In this document: positions 1 through 7,944 of the stretch, one piece after another
How positions within the stretch are numbered: the stretch's first letter is position 1
Layout of the letters: each line of letters opens with the position of its first letter
Source of the DNA: Actinomycetaceae bacterium
GTDB lineage: Bacteria; Actinomycetota; Actinomycetes; Actinomycetales; Actinomycetaceae
DNA length: 64,000 nucleotides
Assembly (NCBI GenBank): GCA_030538185.1
Contig: JAUNUK010000001.1
Location: 794,296 to 858,295, forward strand
Reading direction: 5' to 3'
Program-made: the position numbers and the translations under genes
The notes under the pieces: generated by a model
Database searches by the model: none
The model's input: only the letters and a program-made list of their open reading frames with translations
What the model was told of the DNA's origin: nothing

Positions 1-13
1 ATTAATTAGCTAT

Positions 14-103
14 TCACCAATAGGCACTGTGCCAATCCTCTAAGCGTCGGGGGTCTTCTTCGTCCTCGGAATCAAATCTGGCTCTTCTGTAAAACCGGGG
101 CAT
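14..103 (-). CDS. small charged ORF divergent from rbpA (29 aa), function unknown
   Basis: I do not recognise this protein. The frame opens at an ATG with an AAGGAA ribosome-binding-like sequence (112-117, read on the minus strand) eight bases upstream, and closes at TGA. The peptide has a basic aromatic start (MPRFYRRARF), an acidic middle (DSEDEEDPRR) and a Trp/Tyr-containing tail. A well-placed ribosome site and the split of charges argue for a real microprotein. A small conserved protein lies divergent from rbpA in mycobacteria as I recall, but homology cannot be judged here. The rest of 104-260 holds the rbpA upstream region with one palindrome. Confidence 0.4.
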   Translation of the reverse strand: MPRFYRRARFDSEDEEDPRRLEDWHSAYW

Positions 104-146
104 ACCTATGTTTCCTTGGGGAATGACCAGGTAACCCTATTTTGAC

Positions 147-160
147 ATAATGTACATTAT
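147..160. promoter_or_regulatory. 14-bp perfect palindrome between rbpA and the divergent small ORF
   Basis: ATAATGTACATTAT is a perfect palindrome. It directly abuts a TTGACA (142-147), a consensus -35 hexamer on the plus strand, although no good -10 follows at 17 bp. Read on the minus strand it supplies a GATAAT -10-like element toward the 29-codon ORF. The position between two divergent genes suggests an operator or a paired promoter; no regulator can be named. Confidence 0.35.
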
Positions 161-260
161 CGGATCGGGCTTGATGTGGCCTTCAAGAATTCGCCCCCTG
201 TAGGGCTAGGCTCTGAATATCAGCTAAACTTATTCACCGGGTTACTAGAGAGGAAACTAC

Positions 261-611
261 ATGGCTGATCGCGCGCTTCGTGGGATGCGTATGGGCTCAA
301 ATTCTTTGGAGTCCGAAGAAGGCGTCGTTTTTGTAGAACGTCAAGGTGTTTCTTTCACGTGTCCTAATGGCGACCGTTTCGAGATCCCTTTTGCCCTGGA
401 TGCAGAATTACCCTTTGAATGGGAATGCCCGATTTGTTCAGCCATTGCCCAGCGTGATGGTGGCCTTGATGAAGAAGAAGACAAGCCGCTAAAGCCACAA
501 AGAACTCATTGGGATATGTTGCTAGAACGCCGCAATGTCGACGAACTTCAAGTCCTTTTAGACGAACGATTGGACCTGTTGCGTTCGGGGCGCCTGCGTC
601 GAACATTTTGA
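261..611 (+). CDS. rbpA: RNA polymerase-binding protein RbpA
   Basis: RbpA is an actinobacterial transcription activator that binds core RNA polymerase and group I/II sigma factors and stabilises the open complex. The 116-residue length and the start MADRALRG are typical. The core zinc-ribbon-like domain shows C34 and C56-x-x-C59. The C-terminal sigma-interacting helix begins at THWDMLLERR and continues with LDERLDLL. A GAGGAA ribosome site precedes the ATG. Oddity: the usual fourth zinc ligand, His in the family motif CPxGH, is Asp here (CPNGD, D38). The 3' end overlaps the convergent ppm1 by 64 bp. Confidence 0.95.
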   Translation: MADRALRGMRMGSNSLESEEGVVFVERQGVSFTCPNGDRFEIPFALDAELPFEWECPICSAIAQRDGGLDEEEDKPLKPQRTHWDMLLERRNVDELQVLLDERLDLLRSGRLRRTF

Positions 612-1351
612 GCCGTATTCCCTGATAGGAACGGTTTTAAGCGCTCGTTTATTGCCCATCGCGCCACGGAAACGAAGGCCTCTCGAATAATCGAGCCACT
701 CATCTTGGATGTGCCAATATGCCGCTCTGAAAAGGTGGTTGGAACCTCGTGGACGCGCGCATTTCTCTGCCAAGCCTTCCAGGTCATTTCTATCTGAAAG
801 CCGTACCCTTTGGATTCAATGCGATCTAGTGGCATCTTTTTTAAGAAATCCACCTTGTACACGCGGAAGCCTGCTGTCACATCGGTCAATGGCATTCCCA
901 ACGCGAAACGGATATAGAGATTCCCGCCGCGCGAGAGTAGCTGACGCCTTTTACTCCAGCCCTTTACTTGCCCACCGGGCAACCACCTTGCCCCAATAAC
1001 CAGATCAGGCTTCTTGGTGCCCAGGGCTGCTGTCAAAAGCCGTGGCAACTGTTCAGGTGCGTGAGAACCATCCGCATCCATCTCAACTACGTGAGAGTAA
1101 TGCCGTTCCATAGCCCAGGCGAAACCTGCCAAATACGCAGGTCCCAGGCCTTCTTTTTGAGTTCTGTGGAGGACATGGATACGGGGATCGTCCCTGGACA
1201 TTCCCTCTGCCAACTCCCCCGTGCCATCGGGACTATTGTCGTCAACAACTAAGACGTGGATATCTCGCACTGCGTCGAAAAGGCGCTTGAGTATAAGAGG
1301 AAGCGACTCCACTTCGTTGTACGTGGGGATAATCACCAAAACCTCAGACAT
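548..1351 (-). CDS. ppm1: polyprenol monophosphomannose synthase (GT2)
   Basis: Family-2 glycosyltransferase that moves mannose from GDP-mannose to polyprenyl phosphate at the inner face of the membrane, making the donor for lipoglycans and protein O-mannosylation. The GT-A fold motifs are present: VDDNSPDGT near residue 36 and the metal-binding DAD at 92-94 (MDADGSH). There is no membrane domain fused to it. In mycobacteria Ppm1 and Lnt can be one polypeptide; here they are two genes overlapping by 8 nt. The last 30 residues are Arg/Asn/Ser-rich and are encoded antisense to the end of rbpA, an extension absent from the catalytic core. Confidence 0.92.
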   Translation of the reverse strand: MSEVLVIIPTYNEVESLPLILKRLFDAVRDIHVLVVDDNSPDGTGELAEGMSRDDPRIHVLHRTQKEGLGPAYLAGFAWAMERHYSHVVEMDADGSHAPEQLPRLLTAALGTKKPDLVIGARWLPGGQVKGWSKRRQLLSRGGNLYIRFALGMPLTDVTAGFRVYKVDFLKKMPLDRIESKGYGFQIEMTWKAWQRNARVHEVPTTFSERHIGTSKMSGSIIREAFVSVARWAINERLKPFLSGNTAQNVRRRRPERNRSNRSSKRT

Positions 1352-3014
1352 TCCTACCCTTCCTTGTAGTCATGGCACGCAGGCCCAAGAATCCTAAGCC
1401 GCCGAAGCACAGGCCGAGAACAACGTAGCCCATAGCCTCACCATAGACGGCCGCAGGCGTCAGGGTGGTCCGTAAGGGCGCTCGAAATTCGAGACTACCT
1501 GCCGTAAAAAGGTCCAGTACCTCGGTGGCCAGCGAACCGTCAGGATTCACAAACGCCGAGAGGCCCACAGTCGAGGCCTGCACAGAAGCCCGAGAATGTT
1601 CAAGTGCTCGAAACTGGGTCATTTGAAGTTGCTGGGCAGCCTCTTGTGAGAACTTGAAGTGTGCATTATTAGTCGGCACGGCAATGAACTGGCCACCCGC
1701 CACAACGCTTTCACGAACAACCTTGTCATCAGCCACCTCAAAACAAATCGGAACAGCTATGGGAACTGTCCGATTCTGGGTGGCCAAGGGCACATTCAAG
1801 ATTGCCGGCTGTGTTCCTGCCACCATGTCCACTGAAATTGTGGATGCCAAGGGCATTATTTTATTGACAATCCCCCGCAATGGCAGGTATTCACCGTAAG
1901 GTACAGGGTGTTGCTTGGCATAGACCTCTGTCGGTCCCATCCCCGAACGCCACAGGAGCATTTCGTTGTACCGCTTGCGAATACCGTCTTTGTCATCAAA
2001 GTAGCGCACTGCCCCAAGCAACACAGGTGCTTTTACTTGTGTGGCAGCATCCTCAACAATGTCAGCGGCCTTTGCGTCACTGCGCGGATCCACGTCAGTG
2101 GCATTTTCGGGCAAAATCACCATATCCAAAGGGCTGGTCACTGAATTAGCCAGCTCAATGGTGCCTCGCGCGTGGTTCGTGGTCACCTCTAAATAGTTTT
2201 CGTAAGCGTAGAGGCCCGGTCGTGACACGTTGCCTTGAACTGCCCCAATGTGTGCCGTGCCGTCCTCGGCAGTGGTTTTTATGGGGACGAGGGCGGAGGC
2301 GAGAAAAACTGCGGCGCCAAGTAAGAAAATCCCTGTGGTAGGAAAAACCTTTGGTTTGGATACGGCGAGGACGAAGATTAAACCCGCGCAGAACATGACT
2401 GCTCCTGTCGCGCCAATCGAACCACCCAAAGGCACGAAGCCGCGTAAAGGCGATTGAACTTGTGTGAAGGCGAGTTTTCCCCAGGGGAAACCGCTCCAAG
2501 GGAAGATGGAGCGCAACTCTTCGACAGCAAGCCAGGCGATAACTGCCCACATGGCGACAACGATTGGAGAAGCCTGTCGCTTGCGGAATCGAAACCCGCT
2601 GAAGCCCCAGCGCCAAAGCAGGACGAACAGGCAGGTAAAAAGGCACATGATGAAGGCTAGAGCAAAAAGTGGGATCCAAGAATCTGTGGCGTCAATCGTC
2701 CACGACAGCATCGGACCCCAAAAAGCTGCTCCCCACACAAGTGCCAAAAACATATGCCACAGCACCGCGAAGGGTGCCGAACGCAGGAGCCACACGGCAA
2801 TAAGCAGGCCTGAAACTCCGATGGGTGGACCCCACCACCAGGCCAAGGGCGGGAAACCTGCGGTTGCCAAAGCCCCGCCAATAATCGAGAAAAAAACGGA
2901 GATGAGGTATGCGGCAGCGCGTGGCCTGGCTACGACCATTTCACGCTTGTTCGAAGCGCCCTTCGAAGGCGATTTCTTGCCGGTACTTCTCTTGGAGGTA
3001 CGGGCTTTTACCAT
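1344..3014 (-). CDS. lnt: apolipoprotein N-acyltransferase
   Basis: Membrane enzyme adding the third acyl chain to the N-terminal Cys of lipoproteins. I chose the ATG at 3014, which overlaps the helY stop by 7 nt; the frame stays open further upstream but only inside helY. The 556-residue protein starts with a Lys/Ser-rich cytosolic tail, followed by several transmembrane segments (about residues 33-245) and a C-terminal nitrilase domain. The triad is visible as E303 (LPEN), K367 (AKQHP) and C424 (ICFE). Substrates in this window include the RibY-like lipoprotein. It is followed by ppm1 in the same operon. Confidence 0.92.
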   Translation of the reverse strand: MVKARTSKRSTGKKSPSKGASNKREMVVARPRAAAYLISVFFSIIGGALATAGFPPLAWWWGPPIGVSGLLIAVWLLRSAPFAVLWHMFLALVWGAAFWGPMLSWTIDATDSWIPLFALAFIMCLFTCLFVLLWRWGFSGFRFRKRQASPIVVAMWAVIAWLAVEELRSIFPWSGFPWGKLAFTQVQSPLRGFVPLGGSIGATGAVMFCAGLIFVLAVSKPKVFPTTGIFLLGAAVFLASALVPIKTTAEDGTAHIGAVQGNVSRPGLYAYENYLEVTTNHARGTIELANSVTSPLDMVILPENATDVDPRSDAKAADIVEDAATQVKAPVLLGAVRYFDDKDGIRKRYNEMLLWRSGMGPTEVYAKQHPVPYGEYLPLRGIVNKIMPLASTISVDMVAGTQPAILNVPLATQNRTVPIAVPICFEVADDKVVRESVVAGGQFIAVPTNNAHFKFSQEAAQQLQMTQFRALEHSRASVQASTVGLSAFVNPDGSLATEVLDLFTAGSLEFRAPLRTTLTPAAVYGEAMGYVVLGLCFGGLGFLGLRAMTTRKGRNV

Positions 3015-5527
3015 GAGGACCAACTCACCACTCCCCTGGATAAACGCCCTGAAGCCCTCCTGGCAATATTCGTCAAATGTGGGTACGCCTTCAAGGTGGC
3101 CAGCTGATCCAAGACGTCGATTGTGAGGCGGCAACAGCGCACAAAATCGCCTGCTGGCAAGCCGCACAGATCGAGGGCTTCAGGCAGAGAGGCGTTACGC
3201 GACCAGGCATACATGGCTTGGGTACACGACATGTCTATAGGCGGTGTTTGTTCTCGATGGTGCTTGGCTTCCACGCGAGCAATCTTTTCGGCAGCCTCGG
3301 CGGTGGCTTTCAGGGCGCGTTTTAACTCCTTGGGAAGGGTAGAAGGCACACCCGTTACGTGGTCAGAATCCGAGCGGGAAACATAGGTAACAGCACAGGC
3401 CACAGCTGCAAGTTCATCAGGGTTCAAGGCATCCCACAGTCCGTTGCGCAAGGCTTGGGCAATGATGATATCGCGTTCTGAATACAGCTGTTTGAGGATA
3501 GTTCCCGCGTCGCTGACCTGGCCGTCGTGAATGTAGCCAAGGTCTTCCAAAACGCCTAATACGGTTTGAAGTTGGTGTGACAAAGAGTTGGTGCGCCCCT
3601 CGATTTTTGCAATCAACTGATCGTAGCGGCGCTGCATCTTGGCGACGCCACGCAAAGGTGCCAGGTGGCTATCGCGGTCTGGACACAGGTGTACCGGGTG
3701 GTTGCGAAGGTCAATGCGAAGTTCCTGGGCTTTTGATAAAAGTTCCTCTTGGGCGGCTCTATCCCCCATTTTCTTCATCTGGCGGGCTTCTTTTTCAGTT
3801 GCGCTGATGGAGTACAGCAGATGTGAATAGTCGCTGGCAGAGCCCAAATGGCAGCTGCTTGTGCCCGCTAAAGCATCGAGTTCTTTGCGCAAGTGATGGG
3901 CTTGGGCAGCCAAGGCGCCCACCGAACGGTCAGCTTCAAACTGTGCAAAAGACCTGTCCATCATGTCTCTTGCTGCCTGGATGCCCGCCCTCGAAAGGAC
4001 ATTGACCGCCATGTTATACGTGGGACGGAAGGCTGAATGAAGCGGGTAGGTTCTTTTAGAGGCCAAGGATGCCAGCGCTGCAGGTTCAGTTTCGCCTGTA
4101 TAAATGACGAGGGCGTGCCCATCTGAATCGATGCCACGGCGACCGGCACGCCCAGTGAGCTGCGTGTACTCCCCCGAGCTCAGCATGACATGACCAGATC
4201 CGTCCCATTTGGTCAAAGACTCGATAACAACGGTTCTGGCGGGCATATTCACACCCAAGGCCAAGGTTTCAGTCGCATAAACGACCTTCAATAGACCCTC
4301 GATGAAAAGCTTTTCGACCGTTTCTTTCATAATTGGCAAGAGGCCAGCGTGGTGGGCTCCGATGCCACGACGCAGCGCAGCCAGCCACTGATTGACCCCC
4401 AAGGCTGCCATATCCGCGCCGTCAATGCCCTGGATAGCGCCCTGGGCAAGCGCGTCAATGCGAGCCATTTCTTCTGCAGTCGTCAGGGTGACGCCCTCGT
4501 ACATGAGATCTTCTACGGCCTTTTCGCAACCGACCCTAGAGAAGACGAAGACAATAGCCGGCAAAAGCTCCCCTCTTTGAAGGGATTGCACCACAAGTCC
4601 ACGGCGAGGACCGCGCCAGTGGCCAGAACGCCTCCCACCTCTGCGCATGAATGCAGAGTTTTTCTCGATAGCCACTTGGGCTAAGAGGCCAGGGTTTAGG
4701 AACTCTACGCCCGGCCTGAAATCGGGATTACGGCGCTTATGGGCAGGAATTTGGTAAAGGTCAAAGATGCGTGGCCCCACCAACATGTGTTGGTGCAAAG
4801 GAACGGGGCGCCGTTCGGAGACGATAATTGAGGTGTCACCCCGCGTTTGGATCAGCCACGAGCCAAATTCTTCCGCATTCGAAACAGTGGCAGACAGACA
4901 GATGACGCGCACGTGCATGGGGAGGTTCAACAAGACTTCTTCCCACACTGGGCCACGAAATTTATCTGCCAGGTAGTGAACCTCATCCAAAACGACGTAT
5001 CCCAGATCGGCGAGCAGATCGGAACCGGCATACAACATATTTCGCAGTACTTCAGTGGTCATGACGATGATTTGTGCATGCGGGTTGATGACGGTATCGC
5101 CTGTCAGTAGCCCGACGGCTTCCTCGCCGTGTACTTCCAGAAAATCACGGTACTTCTGGTTGGACAGGGCCTTAATAGGGGTCGTATAAAACAGTTTTAG
5201 ACCAGCAGCAAGCGCTAAAGAGACACCAAAATCTGCGACCACGGTCTTTCCGGCCGCGGTTGGGGCGGCGACGAGGACATTTCTTCCAGCCTCAAGCTCT
5301 TGGCAGGCCTCGATTTGGAATGGATCAAGGTCGAAATCGAAAATCTCAACAAAGGAACCCAAGGCGGTATTTTCGAACTCTTGCACGCGGCGCATCGCTG
5401 AGTAACGCTCAGCGGGCGAAAACTCATCGCCCAAAGCACGCGGACGCCCGGCATTTAGATTATTTCCGAGGACGGCACGCTTTTGATGCTTGCGGTTCTC
5501 CCGTACGCGCCTTCTTTTAGGATTCAC
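3008..5527 (-). CDS. helY: DEVH-box RNA/DNA helicase HelY (Mtr4/Ski2-like)
   Basis: Superfamily 2 helicase typical of actinobacteria, related to Ski2/Mtr4. With the GTG start at 5527 the protein has 839 residues; this GTG forms a GTGA 4-nt overlap with the stop of the upstream gene, so I prefer it over the upstream ATG at 5575. Motifs: Walker A APTAAGKT (about 88-95), DEVH box (LDEVHYL), SAT motif (LSATVSN), and motif VI QLTGRAGRRG. The C-terminal part resembles a DSHCT domain. It is probably co-transcribed with pafBC upstream and lnt/ppm1 downstream. Confidence 0.92.
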   Translation of the reverse strand: MNPKRRRVRENRKHQKRAVLGNNLNAGRPRALGDEFSPAERYSAMRRVQEFENTALGSFVEIFDFDLDPFQIEACQELEAGRNVLVAAPTAAGKTVVADFGVSLALAAGLKLFYTTPIKALSNQKYRDFLEVHGEEAVGLLTGDTVINPHAQIIVMTTEVLRNMLYAGSDLLADLGYVVLDEVHYLADKFRGPVWEEVLLNLPMHVRVICLSATVSNAEEFGSWLIQTRGDTSIIVSERRPVPLHQHMLVGPRIFDLYQIPAHKRRNPDFRPGVEFLNPGLLAQVAIEKNSAFMRRGGRRSGHWRGPRRGLVVQSLQRGELLPAIVFVFSRVGCEKAVEDLMYEGVTLTTAEEMARIDALAQGAIQGIDGADMAALGVNQWLAALRRGIGAHHAGLLPIMKETVEKLFIEGLLKVVYATETLALGVNMPARTVVIESLTKWDGSGHVMLSSGEYTQLTGRAGRRGIDSDGHALVIYTGETEPAALASLASKRTYPLHSAFRPTYNMAVNVLSRAGIQAARDMMDRSFAQFEADRSVGALAAQAHHLRKELDALAGTSSCHLGSASDYSHLLYSISATEKEARQMKKMGDRAAQEELLSKAQELRIDLRNHPVHLCPDRDSHLAPLRGVAKMQRRYDQLIAKIEGRTNSLSHQLQTVLGVLEDLGYIHDGQVSDAGTILKQLYSERDIIIAQALRNGLWDALNPDELAAVACAVTYVSRSDSDHVTGVPSTLPKELKRALKATAEAAEKIARVEAKHHREQTPPIDMSCTQAMYAWSRNASLPEALDLCGLPAGDFVRCCRLTIDVLDQLATLKAYPHLTNIARRASGRLSRGVVSWSSW

Positions 5528-5889
5528 ACACGACCCTGAATATCGCGTTCTTCGCACAAGCCAAGGGCTGCCCACCGGGCCTGCGCGGCATCCAGGCGTT
5601 TGACCTTGTTTTCTTGGCGGATCCTTTTGACCCGGGCACGATCCTGCCTGGCCAGGGACTCGATAGCAGGATCGCCACCCAAGACCGGGGTGCGTGTCTC
5701 AGCAGTGTGCTGCTTGGAACGTGCCACAGCCAGATCCAAGGCTTCCATGCGTGTGCCAAGTTCGGTTGCAGACCCGCTGAGGGACGCTAGGAGTGCCCTG
5801 AACTGCCGCCATAGCCATGGGAATAGGACAATCGGCAGCACAATAGCGCTGGCACCAGCCAGCATCCAGATAATGTCTGCAATACCCAC
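5524..5889 (-). CDS. small membrane-anchored coiled-coil protein, unknown
   Basis: This 121-residue protein is not recognised. It has one N-terminal transmembrane segment (about residues 5-28, ending FPWLWRQF) and a soluble, charged, helix-prone remainder with many Arg, Lys, Glu and Ala residues, likely a coiled coil. It lies between pafC (30 bp upstream) and helY (4-nt overlap), a position where many actinobacteria carry tatA and tatC. It does not show the TatA glycine hinge followed by an amphipathic helix and acidic tail in the usual form, so I do not call it TatA. Confidence 0.8.
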   Translation of the reverse strand: MGIADIIWMLAGASAIVLPIVLFPWLWRQFRALLASLSGSATELGTRMEALDLAVARSKQHTAETRTPVLGGDPAIESLARQDRARVKRIRQENKVKRLDAAQARWAALGLCEERDIQGRV

Positions 5890-5918
5890 GTCGTTATTCT
5901 AACGATGATTTGAGAAGG

Positions 5919-6914
5919 CTACGAATACAGTTCCAATGCCGCTTTGGCGCGCCGTGCTAGGTTGTGGGCAAGCTGGGGTGGAGAAACCTCTTTGACCCCT
6001 CCAGCCGTTACCGCCAGCACAGCGTCTAGCCACTTCGCATTGGCAACCTCGATTGTGACTGTGGTGGCTAAGGGGTCATCTTCGCGGGCGAAAACCAAGA
6101 GCATATCTCTTTGCCAACCAGGTCCCTCGTGGAGTTTTATTGTAACCTTCGTCAACTCGCCTTCTTTGGCCATCGATGCGGCAGAGAAACTCAGGTCCCA
6201 CGCAGGGATATTCTCATACACATCAGCTTGACCAGCTTCTTTCCATTCCAAAACCCGGTCGATCCGAAAAGTTCGCCAGCCTTGTTTATCCACATCCCAC
6301 CCGTAGGCGTACCAAATCCCGTTACGCAAAGCCGTTTCTTGAATATCTGAGCGCCGCAAGCTGGTGACATCGGCCGAATCAACATAGGAAAACTCCAATC
6401 GTTTCCTTTGTTGTGCTGCGTCAGTCCAGTCCAAGGCTGTTTTGCGATCTGGAGAATCGACACCGAGTGAAAGGATGTCGAGGGCGCGCACATCGTTTGT
6501 GGCAGGCTCATGACCACTGACCTGGGCAAATTTCAGAGCCACCGAGGCGATGTCATCAGTTCTATCTTCTGCAAGGGCCTGCCCCAGAGCATCCAGGCCA
6601 GCCAAGACCCAAGCGCTCTCTGCAGGGTTCAATAGTGTGTTGTACTCCAGGTCATAGGCCATACTCAGCTTCAACATGTCCCGGTTTTCAAGCAAATCCA
6701 GGTCAAAATCGATGCAATCCCAGGCGTATTCACCAAGTCCGATCATCATAAGTACCTGAGTGACAAGGGCATGGATGTCTTTTTCCTCCACAGAGAAATG
6801 CGCGGCTGCTTCGCTTACTGCCACCCCTTGCGGATGATTATTCACCCAGGCCAAGAGGCCCAGGGCGTCAATGAGGAATTGTGCGTTCTTTTCAAGGTTG
6901 ACTTCGCGACTCAC
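5919..6914 (-). CDS. pafC: WYL-domain transcriptional regulator PafC
   Basis: Second subunit of the PafBC activator, which drives the LexA/RecA-independent DNA-damage response in actinobacteria. The 331-residue protein has an N-terminal winged-helix-like region and a central WYL domain (GIWYAYGWD, followed by RTFRIDR, the ligand-binding arginines). The C-terminal domain is WCX-like. Its start overlaps the pafB stop by 4 nt, implying translational coupling. No pafA, pup or proteasome gene is beside it. Confidence 0.88.
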   Translation of the reverse strand: MSREVNLEKNAQFLIDALGLLAWVNNHPQGVAVSEAAAHFSVEEKDIHALVTQVLMMIGLGEYAWDCIDFDLDLLENRDMLKLSMAYDLEYNTLLNPAESAWVLAGLDALGQALAEDRTDDIASVALKFAQVSGHEPATNDVRALDILSLGVDSPDRKTALDWTDAAQQRKRLEFSYVDSADVTSLRRSDIQETALRNGIWYAYGWDVDKQGWRTFRIDRVLEWKEAGQADVYENIPAWDLSFSAASMAKEGELTKVTIKLHEGPGWQRDMLLVFAREDDPLATTVTIEVANAKWLDAVLAVTAGGVKEVSPPQLAHNLARRAKAALELYS

Positions 6915-7906
6915 TCCTTGACCTCCCCTAATCGAAGCCCTGCCTCCAATGAAACCACGACGGCAGCACGTATTTCCTCAGGCCCCAGGACGTAGACATT
7001 ATCCAAGGCCTTCACCAAAGCCTTGATAAGTTGCGACTTGTGGGCTGATTCCACGGCAACAAGGTCCCAGTTGTCTGGGACCTTCCCAAGAGCGTCATCA
7101 TTGCTCATTTCAAGGTCAGATTCCCCCAGTTCTTGACTGTCTTGGCGCAGTTCATGGCAGGTGCCTGGACGTAAGGCCACAAGTGCGCGAGCCCTGTGCA
7201 AGAAAGGAAAACTCGAAACAATGCGAGAACGTTGTGGGCGTTCAAATGCACCAGCCACGCCGACAGTGGTGGGTGCGCTAGCGAATCGGCGCAGTTTGAA
7301 AGTCCGAGGTCCTTCCTTCCCGCAATCCCAGGCCAATAGGTACCAGGCATCATCTTGGTGCCACAAATGCCAAGGCTCCACTTGTCGCTCAGTGGCGTCT
7401 ACAGCACCGCGTCCACGGTAAAGGAAGGTGATCGCAAAGCGTTCAATGATCGCTTGATACAACACTTCAGAGTGCTCAGGAGCACTCAGCCTTAAGGTCG
7501 GCAGCTTGACCTCGAGAGGACTTTCGCCAAGGCCTCGCAATTTAGCCAGCGTTCGCCGCGCAGATTCAGGACTGTCAGGGGCCTCCCAAAGGGCCACCGC
7601 GAGGCTCAACCACAGCATTTCTTCGCCCGTGAAGGTGATCTCCCTGTCTTTAAAATCTTGGCTATCTATCTCCCAGGCATAGTCTTGTGAGCCGTCCTCG
7701 CCAATTCCCATGATGCTTACCCCGGCCAGTTCGATAATTTCGCGATCGCGCAGGAAGGTCTTTTTAGCGCTTTCTAGCTTGGACCCGGCGTAAAACTGAG
7801 GCAGACGTTCACGTATCTGTTCAAAGGTCAGGGGTTTGCGCGCCTCAAGCAGGTTTCGTATCAAAGAAAGTCGACGCTCAAGAGGTACAAAGAACCGTTT
7901 GGACAC
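6911..7906 (-). CDS. pafB: WYL-domain transcriptional regulator PafB
   Basis: First subunit of the PafBC DNA-damage regulator. The N-terminus carries a helix-turn-helix (about residues 10-65, including TFEQIRERLP and KKTFLRDRE). The WYL domain is shown by DAWYLLAWD and TFKLRRF. Length (331) matches PafC, its paralogue and partner. It is the first gene of the run pafB-pafC-orf121-helY-lnt-ppm1 and sits 38 bp from a divergent DUF3866 gene, so the two promoters must share this short gap. Confidence 0.88.
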   Translation of the reverse strand: MSKRFFVPLERRLSLIRNLLEARKPLTFEQIRERLPQFYAGSKLESAKKTFLRDREIIELAGVSIMGIGEDGSQDYAWEIDSQDFKDREITFTGEEMLWLSLAVALWEAPDSPESARRTLAKLRGLGESPLEVKLPTLRLSAPEHSEVLYQAIIERFAITFLYRGRGAVDATERQVEPWHLWHQDDAWYLLAWDCGKEGPRTFKLRRFASAPTTVGVAGAFERPQRSRIVSSFPFLHRARALVALRPGTCHELRQDSQELGESDLEMSNDDALGKVPDNWDLVAVESAHKSQLIKALVKALDNVYVLGPEEIRAAVVVSLEAGLRLGEVKE

Positions 7907-7932
7907 CTTGTCATTCTAGGTCACGAAGACAC

Positions 7933-7938
7933 TACAGT
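7933..7938 (+). promoter_or_regulatory. -10 element for a leaderless transcript
   Basis: TACAGT matches the actinobacterial TANNNT -10 rule and lies exactly six bases before the ATG at 7945, where transcription would start at the A of the start codon. No purine-rich ribosome site fits the remaining bases (GGGGGC). Leaderless mRNAs are common in actinobacteria. No clear -35 is seen, because the sequence upstream is the pafB start. Confidence 0.4.
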
Positions 7939-7944
7939 GGGGGC

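Noticed and set aside
2464..3126. 220-codon plus-strand open frame
   Set aside because: Lies wholly antisense to lnt and the end of helY; no domain, no ribosome site, and composition is that of the complementary strand.
3015..3167. N-terminal extension of lnt
   Set aside because: Coded entirely within helY; the ATG at 3014 has a proper overlap with the helY stop and gives the normal family length.
5528..5575. N-terminal extension of helY to the upstream ATG
   Set aside because: The GTG at 5527 forms a GTGA overlap with the previous stop, the usual coupling arrangement in this genome.
5524..5889. TatA
   Set aside because: The place and single transmembrane helix suggested it, but the typical glycine hinge and amphipathic helix are not seen, and tatC is absent.
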